In this document: positions 57,219 to 64,000 of the stretch, in pieces
Position numbering within the stretch: position 1 is the first letter of the stretch
Layout: each line of letters opens with the position of its first letter
Assembly (NCBI GenBank): GCA_964036155.1
Contig: OZ038423.1
Span: 7,641,249-7,705,248, forward strand
Reading direction: 5' to 3'
DNA: 64,000 nt
From: Diploscapter coronatus
Lineage: Eukaryota; Nematoda; Chromadorea; Rhabditida; Rhabditidae
The notes under the pieces: model-generated
Databases searched by the model: none
Told to the model about the DNA's origin: nothing
Seen by the model: only the letters and a program-made list of their open reading frames with translations
Program-made: the position numbers and the translations under genes

Positions 57219-59325
57219 ATGCTCGGCAAGGCCGCTCTACGGACATCTGCATGTCAATTTGGGTTGCAGCAGTCGAAAAGGGTCAGAGTTTGGTCGTTTT
57301 CCAAAAATTTATTTTGAAAAACGATTTTCCTACCTGTTCAAAATAGAAAATTACTATTTTTGACGAATTTCTGGAAACCTGAACAATCGTTTCCAAAAAT
57401 CATATAATCATCAATGCGTGAAAGTAGACAAATTTAAAAGAGTTTTTTTTCAAACTTTCTGATTTTGATGATTTTAAAATTTCAGACGACGTACATCTTG
57501 CAACAGGTTTTCCAGCCAGCGCCTACTCCTGAGGGCAAGAGACAGCGACCGCCGACCGACCTGCATAGTCTGCAGAAGTATGCAGAGGTCGGGTACGAGA
57601 CCGACAACGAACCGCCTCCTGTCAAGATCATTCTTCTGGAGGATATCGAGGGTAATGAAGTGAAAAACTATTCTGCAAGGATGTTGGCTGTTGAATAAAA
57701 AAATTTGGGGCTTATCCGAAAAACTCTGAACAGATATGTTCGTAGTTCCAAGCTTTAAAATTCGAAATCGGGATCGTAATTGGGAATTTTCTTGACTCCA
57801 AAGTCGTTATTCCGAACACCCTTTGTCATGAATTTACGATTCTCTCACTGCTTATTCCAGTTTTCTTAAAACTTGGCTGGGATGTTTAAATTCCATCAGC
57901 AGAAAATGCTTCAACATTGAAAAATTAGTATACTGATCGAATTTTACATTTCCAGGCGTTGGCCATCAGTTCGAAGTGGTAGAGGTCAAAGCTGAACTGG
58001 CTCGGAACGACCTGATTCTCTCGAAACGGGCCAGTTACGCATCGCCGTTCGACATCAAGTATTATGGAGCTATGAAGGAGGTTCGATATGGGTTGATTCT
58101 AAAGAAACGCAAAGCTCTTCAAAGAATTTTGAAGCTTGTTTACTCGCTCTAGAACGAAGATTCACTGTCCGAAATCGATATGATATTGAAGGCAATTTAT
58201 GTCGGGTTCAAAATCCAATCTATTTTCTTGGCTCAGGAGCGTGTGGAATTACGATTACGAATTTTTCGAATTCCGAACTCGGTTTTGAATTCAAAATGTG
58301 TCGTGTTATTATTAGAAGTTTTACAGCAGAGATATCATTCTAAAGAGGTTGAAACGTTCGATTTGCAGAGAATGAAGGACGAGTTGGAGGCTCGAGTGAG
58401 GATTCCCTACGAATACAAACAGGTCGCCAGGCAGCTCGTGCAGATGGTCATTCCTATCAATGTGAGAGAATGATTGAAATAAATAAGTTTAAAAGAGATG
58501 ACTTCAGGTGAACATGGACAATAAGTGGAAACTCAACAAGCACATCTTCTTGACTTCGCTCAGGAAAGAGGTGAGAAATTTTGTGAAAATCGCAAAACCA
58601 GATAATTTGTGATGCTGTTGTTGTGCCATATTAGAAATCTGGAATCATTTTAAAACCCAAGAGTGATGAGTTTCATGCTTCCATAATCAAATAAAATGAA
58701 ATCATCCAATTTTTATACTCCGTCTTTTCAATATCAAATTTTGAAGGATACTTTGCAAAGAAGTTTGAAATTTATTGGAATTCTCAGGGAATCGAGATTT
58801 CTTCAACGGACGCAATTTTCCTGCCTCCCGAAGTTTCTGCGATCGCCGGTCCGAATTTCGAGCTCGAAGCCAAACTGCTGCGGTTCTATCTCGTGGTTGG
58901 ATTTGTTGTAGTTTTGAAAAAAAAACTCTTTTTGCAGATCGAAAAAGCCTACATAGTTCCGATGCTGGGACGGCTGAGTCACATCTCGATCGACGAGTCC
59001 AAACAGGTGAGGATTTTGCAACTTAAAATAAAGAACAACTTGAACTCCTCAAGCATTTTCTTTGAAAATTCGATGTTTCAATAAGCCAGCCAACAAGAAG
59101 ATTTAGGAAAAATCATCTCGATTTTCGTTTTTTTCTATCTTTCGAAATTACTTTTTTTTCCAGATTCTGGCCCCTCAACTGACGAAATTACCGAGCCGCG
59201 TAGATCTGGCGAAGCACGGCCTGTTCCCCGAGGAGCCCGTCTACAGCAAGAATGCAGAATTCGATGCTTCGTATCCTGTCGTGGATTTGATGCAGAGGAA
59301 ACGACTCGAGGCTGCTCAGACATGA
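57219..59325 (+). CDS. mrpl-9: Mitochondrial large ribosomal subunit protein bL9m
   Basis: Eight exons join in phase (57219-57281, 57486-57651, 57956-58080, 58369-58461, 58508-58570, 58788-58895, 58938-59006, 59164-59325), about 282 residues. The start MLGKAALRTSACQFGLQQSK is basic and Ser/Ala-rich, fitting a mitochondrial presequence. The bL9 N-terminal domain is clear: VKIILLEDIEGVGHQFEVVE, VKAELARNDLILSKRASYAS. A metazoan-type extension follows: IPYEYKQVARQLVQMVIPI, GIEISSTDAIFLPPEVSAIA, IVPMLGRLSHISIDE and FPEEPVYSKNAEFDASYPVV. It acts in the mitochondrial ribosome. Rpn-10 starts 380 bases downstream on the same strand, operon-like. From memory the two genes are also close together in C. 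elegans on cosmid B0205. Confidence 0.92.
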
Positions 59326-59705
59326 CTAACGCGCGAATAAATGCAGTTATAGGGAGTGATCAAATATTTCGAAGTTCTATTCCTCGCCATAAAATTCCCG
59401 AAGAAAATTTCATTGTAAAGTCCCGTAACTGCATTTAGTGAATTTAGCTGTAGATTGTCTAGTAGATTTATGAAGATTTTTATTGTTTCGTTGTTTTCTT
59501 CATCTGTTGATCTCGATTTGTTCGTTTTTGGTCATTTTTGAAAAAAGTCTATTTTTATTTTTGCAATTTTATTTGAAACATGTCGGTTTGAAGCCGAGTA
59601 CGATATCTCGATTTTTCAATTTTCTAATTTGATTTATTTCATAATTTAATTTGTTTCAGATTTCATTGCAAATCAGCGCCCTTCAAAGGATAAAAACCCT
59701 CCAAA
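59326..59705 (+). promoter_or_regulatory. Operon-like spacer with probable trans-splice acceptor
   Basis: The 380-base gap between mrpl-9 and rpn-10 contains TTTGTTTCAG ending near 59660, about 46 bases before the rpn-10 start codon, with U-rich sequence before it. This resembles SL2-type spacing in nematode operons. Confidence 0.45.
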
Positions 59706-62700
59706 ATGGTCCAGGAAAGCACCATGATCTGGTAGGATTATTCTTTTGAAGAAGAACAAGGTTCAAACCTCGAGCTTATTGAATAGGGATTTGCAGCATG
59801 AAAAGATATAGTGAGTCTTATCGAGAGTAGAAGACAATGTCTTCCATTTGTCTCTCTATAAGGCATCACTTTCATGCGATTAGCCACGGTTCGAAAAATC
59901 GAAAGTCTGATCAAGTTTCCAACGTAAGATTTTTCGCGGTGAACTTTCAAAAAATGAATCAAAATTCGATGCATTTTTTCCATTAAAAGTGTTGCAGTGT
60001 TGACTCGTCAGAGTACATGCGGAACGGCGATTTCGTGCCAAACCGTCTGGTCTCCCTGCAGGATGCGGCCCAACTCGTCATCCAGGCCAAATTGCGCGGC
60101 AATCCGGAAAATGCCGTCGGACTCCTCGCCATGAATGGGTGAGACACTTCAGTCTTCTTTTGTTTATCAATATTCCGAACATTGAAGAGGATTATTGATA
60201 TCTTTTCTCGTAAACAGCATTCTCATGAACAATTATAATAATTCAAAAGTACCGGAATCGAATTTTATGAATTTCCCATTTCAGCGGTATCGACGTGCTT
60301 TGCTCGATGACGAGCGAGAACAACAAACTTCAGTCTAAACTGAACTCGCTCGCGCCAAAGGTCAGCTATATTTTATCTCGTCTCGAGATGTTCGAAATAC
60401 GTTTCTCGAAAATATACTTGGAACATCAGAGAATTTTTGATATATTTCGTGCAATTTTATTGTTTGAATATCATGCTTCGAAATAATTTTAAATCCAACT
60501 TCGTCCCACTCGTTCGATGTTTCAAATTTGTCAAAAATTCAACTTCCAGGGCGCGTGCAACTTCCTGTCGGCGATCAAGACCGCCCACTTGGCCCTGAAG
60601 AACCGTCAGAACCGCAACCACCGCATGCGCATCGTCCTCTTCTGCGGCAGTCCTCTCGACGAAATCAATCTAGAGGAGGTTCGTCATTCCCTTCCTTTAA
60701 AATGAAAAAATATCTTGAGATATTTCGAGTTAAAATAATTTCTAGATTCAAAGATGCATTTTTTGTTAATCATTTTTATGAGGTTTTTGGAAAATTCGAA
60801 GAGTACTTTCTTCTTTTTCGATACTATTTATCCTAAAAATTCTTAACTTCCCAAGAAGCCAATTTTTTGAAACATTTTTGAAGTTAAAGTAAACTATCTT
60901 GAATTTACAGCTGGTGAAACTGGCGAAGAAGCTGCGCAAGGAGAAGGTGTTCGTGGACTGCGTCTGTTTCGGCGAAGCGGGCGGCGAGAACAGCCAGAAA
61001 ATGGCCGATTTCATCGATGCACTCAATGGAAAGTGAGTTTTTTTTTTTCTAAAAAAAATGAACAAGTTTCAAAGGTTGCTTAAAATTGTTTGCTTGGAAA
61101 AGCGATTCAATAATTCTTAGGTACTATTGAAATTTCAGAAATATCCTAAATTGATTAACTTTGAATAAGACGAAAGAGAGACCTCTTCAATTTGCTCTAA
61201 TCTGATTGATTGTGAGAAAAATTTGGAAACATTTCCAGAGACAACAGCGGCTCGAATCTGATCGTGGTGCCTGCAGGAACGTCTCTGCGAGAAGTGCTGG
61301 CGACGTCCGCCGTCTGCCGTGGCGAGGACGGAAACGTCATCGGTGGAGGAGCTGCTGGTGCGGCCGGATTCGAGTTCGGAATCGACCCGGAGGAGGACCC
61401 TGATCTCGCTCTGGTTCGTCTTTTATTTTTTTTGCAAAAAAAAAAATCCTAAAATTTAAACAAAATTCATGTGCATATGAATGTTGAGTGATCGACTATT
61501 TGATCTTCTTGTCCGAAAATCACGCGATTTTCAAAAACTAGACTAAAAGAATATCATTCTTGCTGAGTTTGATAAATTATGTTTATTTATTGAATTTGAC
61601 TAAGTTAAGAAAACGAAAAAGGCATTTGATTTTGCAGGCTCTGCGAGTGTCGATGGAGGAAGAACGTGCCCGTCAGGCAGCGCTGGCAGCTCAGAACGCA
61701 CAGGCTCAGGCCGGGGGAGAAGGGGGAAATGGAGCTGCAGCTGGACAGGCGGCGGTGCAGCCAGATGCGGACCAGAGACAGCCAGGCGCAGGGTCCGAAC
61801 AGATGGATGTCGACATGCAGCACATGACTGAGGAGGAACAGCTCGAATGGGCCCTCAGAATGTCCATGCAGAATGAGGGTCAGTCAAAACGTTTTTTAAA
61901 TAAACTTTTACTTTGTGTTACAAATGAAAAATTCTAGTATTACTTTCTATGCTTTTCAAAATTATATTATGACGAACACGCGTAGGCCGGAAATCAATTC
62001 ACAGGCAAATTTGATCGTTCAAATGTGGCCTTTTCTTGAAGCATAGACCGAACATGTTTTGGAATATAGCGAAATCGAAACTTGTCAAGTTTCGAAATTT
62101 ATTTTGATTCGTTTAAGTGGAGACAGCGGCGGAACCGACGAACGCGACAACTCCGGGCACTGGACAGGCGCACACGGCAACCAGCGGCGGAGGACAGGTT
62201 AGTTATCAGAATTATATCGAAAAGAGAGAATAACATTTTTGACTGTATTTGCTTTCCTTCTAACACTCCTCTATTCCTTTTTATTCTATGTCTTGGTGAA
62301 TAGTACTATTCAGATTCAGATGTTTTTCATATGCTTCAATTATATTCTGGATCATTTGTCTTTCTAGAAAATTCAAAAGTTGCATTTCAGGACGATTTGG
62401 ACTCACTGATGAACGACCCCGAGCTGCTGCAGGAACTGGTCAATCAGGTGCCCTCATCCAATCAGGGAAATTCCAACAATGAAAAGGTTCGTTCCTAGAA
62501 AAGTTGAATAAGTTTCAAATTATCCCTGAATTCCCGTTCTTTCGATGGAAGACTTTATTTGAGGGGAAAGATTTTATAAACTCAAAAAAGAAATGATAAA
62601 ATCTAAAATATTGAAATGTATGGTTTGTAATGCAAGTAATAAAACTCGGAAAGAGACGTGAGATATTTCGGTCTATTTCTGTATGTCTCGAGAAAATATG

Positions 62701-62761
62701 AAATTATCCAAGAATTTCATATTTTTAGGGATCGGAAGACAAGAAGAAAGGGGGCCAGTGA
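59706..62761 (+). CDS. rpn-10: 26S proteasome ubiquitin receptor Rpn10/PSMD4
   Basis: Ten exons in phase (59706-59731, 59998-60138, 60285-60360, 60550-60678, 60911-61032, 61239-61413, 61638-61878, 62118-62197, 62391-62486, 62729-62761) give 372 residues, close to the human length. The N-terminal vWA domain runs [88 protein letters not shown] and [12 protein letters not shown]. Two ubiquitin-interacting motifs follow, [17 protein letters not shown] and [17 protein letters not shown], separated by an Ala/Gln/Gly-rich linker. The C terminus has [20 protein letters not shown] and ends KKKGGQ. It is a base/lid-hinge subunit of the 19S particle that captures polyubiquitinated substrates. The upstream neighbour is mrpl-9; the next gene starts 610 bases downstream. 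Confidence 0.97.
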
Positions 62762-63235
62762 GCGGCTTCGTCAAAAGTCGAAAATGCTGGGCGATCCTCA
62801 TTCAACCAGGCAACAACACTAACACAACAACATCGCTGCTACAGCCAACAAAGTCATCAAATTGTATGTCAACCCAAAACGCAAAAGTGCATAACAATTT
62901 GAACCATTTTTATCTTTTTCTTCATTCTCATTGATTTTTTAAAAATTCTAACTGATACTCTTTAAAAATAACTTTTTTTTATTTTTCAAGGAAAATCTCA
63001 TTTTCAAAGAGTATCACTTAGAATGCCCATTTTCATCTACTCGATAGCGATATGCTCTATCGTTTTATTCATTTTTCCTCTACACCAACATTTTCATGTC
63101 AAAATTATTTATTCGTCTCCTTTGTCTTTTTCTTTGCACTCATCAATTGTGGTGAATCTTCTCTATTTATTCACTGATTTGCGATTTTATCTCCTTTTTC
63201 TTCTTCATTTGTATCGAAACACGGTCCGGTATGAG

Positions 63236-63241
63236 AAATAA
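63236..63241 (+). terminator. Probable rpn-10 polyadenylation signal
   Basis: AAATAAAAG around 63236-63243 contains AATAAA about 475 bases after the rpn-10 stop and about 130 bases before the next start codon. The spacing fits 3' end formation coupled to trans-splicing of the next gene at TTTTTGCAG (ends 63354). Confidence 0.4.
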
Positions 63242-63370
63242 AAGTGATTTTCTTTATATTTGTTTCAACTTTTATAGAAATGGCGTCAGATTTCGCAAAA
63301 TAATACCGAATTTGAAAACATTCTATTTTTACTAATTTATGAACCTTTTTGCAGCCTATTTGAATCGAGA

Positions 63371-64000
63371 ATGGCGAAGAGAAAATCTGCTACAATTCCT
63401 GAAGACGTTCGACCGACGTCGTCAGACTCGGAAGCCAACGGCGAGGATGACGACGCGCCCATGGAAGTCACTTCTAAAATTACGGTAATTTTCGAATTTT
63501 GTTTCGTGGATAGATTTTAGAAGGGCATGAGCATTGTTTTCAATCGTATTCTAGTTCCCTTCTTAGAAGACGATTGAAAATATAATAAGTAAAAAATCTC
63601 AAGTTGATTATCCATAACTAGGAAGAATGCTGATTCTGAATTCTCTTCAAATATATTCTAATTCTAAACTAATCTTCTAATTAGGATATGACTATGATTA
63701 TAAGTGAAAAAACACAAAAACATTCTTCAGAACGGCGATATTCCGCTACTCGAAGACGAAGAGCCCGAAGAAAGTCTCTATGAACAGGTATTTTCTTTTT
63801 TTATTCCAGGTATAATGAATTTTGCGAGCTCAGGTGAAAGCGAAGAAGTCGAACGAGACCCAGCAGAAGAAGGAGGCGAAAATGGCGAAGAGAAGACTGA
63901 AACGCAAAGTGAGGAAGTTGAAAAAGGGACAGTTCGAAGTACAGACCAAGTGGGCTTCAGAAATACTTATTATTGAAATCTATATGTTTTACATTGATAA
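63371..64000 (+). CDS. Unrecognised Lys-rich (possibly nucleolar) protein, cut by window end
   Basis: Exons 63371-63484 (MAKRKSATIPEDVRPTSSDS, acidic GEDDDAPMEV) and 63731-63787 (NGDIPLLEDEEPEESLYEQ) join in phase 0. The third exon most likely begins at 63834 after a 46-base intron, reading VKAKKSNETQQKKEAKMAKR then RLKRKVRKLKKGQFEVQTKW, strongly basic. Reading through instead of splicing gives an acidic frame that stops at 63976. An acidic start followed by a basic coiled region suits a ribosome-biogenesis or RNA-binding protein, which is inference. A TTTTTGCAG acceptor lies 16 bases before the start codon, so it may be the third gene of an mrpl-9/rpn-10 operon. Confidence 0.6.

Noticed and set aside
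61264..61452. Overlapping second frame within rpn-10
   Set aside because: The plus-strand reading is the rpn-10 exon itself, and the alternative arginine-rich frame at 61206-61403 is its shadow.
1..64000. CRISPR arrays, bacterial operons, tRNA or rRNA genes
   Set aside because: No regularly spaced direct repeats, cloverleaf-forming segment with box A/B motifs or rRNA core sequence was seen, and the gene structures are clearly eukaryotic.

Overview
The window reads as a rhabditid-type nematode genome: AT-rich, with small exons, 40-60 nt introns bearing TTTCAG-like acceptors, short gene spacing, a probable trans-spliced operon, and families typical of Caenorhabditis relatives (bre-4-like GT7, GT11 and GT10 fucosyltransferases, DUF273, OAC acyltransferases, FkbM/Methyltransf_21, ShKT proteins). 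Genes were assembled by eye from open frames, splice-site phase and family motifs. I ran no search, so exon ends are best estimates.

Layout. 0-2.5 kb: minus-strand Methyltransf_21-like gene lacking its last exons here, next to a TTAA-flanked element. 4-7.2 kb: a fold-back repeat, a 0.4 kb duplicated block, one orphan bre-4-type exon, a GC-rich repeat, and an SGNH-only relic of an OAC-type acyltransferase. 7.9-13.8 kb: two tandem minus-strand genes for secreted proteins with three ShKT domains. 12.7-17.9 kb: first arm of a >=5.1 kb inverted duplication whose second arm is at 37.6-42.8 kb; the arms carry a ShKT gene and a Ly6-like gene. 19.1-35.1 kb, between the arms: bre-4-like beta-1,4-hexosaminyltransferase, GT11 fucosyltransferase and FkbM methyltransferase (plus strand), then DUF273 glycosyltransferase and core-1 beta-1,3-galactosyltransferase (minus strand). 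42819-43018 is a 200 N gap. 43.0-49.9 kb: an OAC membrane acyltransferase with a C-terminal SGNH domain and repeat-filled introns. 51.2-53.3 kb: GT10 fucosyltransferase. 56.1-56.5 kb: a minimal one-domain ShKT gene. 57.2-64 kb: conserved housekeeping genes mrpl-9, rpn-10 and a lysine-rich gene cut by the window end, likely one operon.

Two themes stand out. First, seven glycan-building or glycan-decorating genes (sugar addition, fucosylation, methylation, acylation) lie within about 35 kb, with degenerate relatives to the left, which suggests a clustered and fast-turning-over set of surface-glycan enzymes. Second, repeats reshape genes: in the OAC gene a hAT element inserted into an exon appears to be spliced out as an intron in frame, and another intron is almost exactly one terminal-inverted-repeat element. 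Some glycan genes (FkbM, GT11, possibly GT10) show frameshifts or missing segments and may be recent pseudogenes or contain assembly errors.
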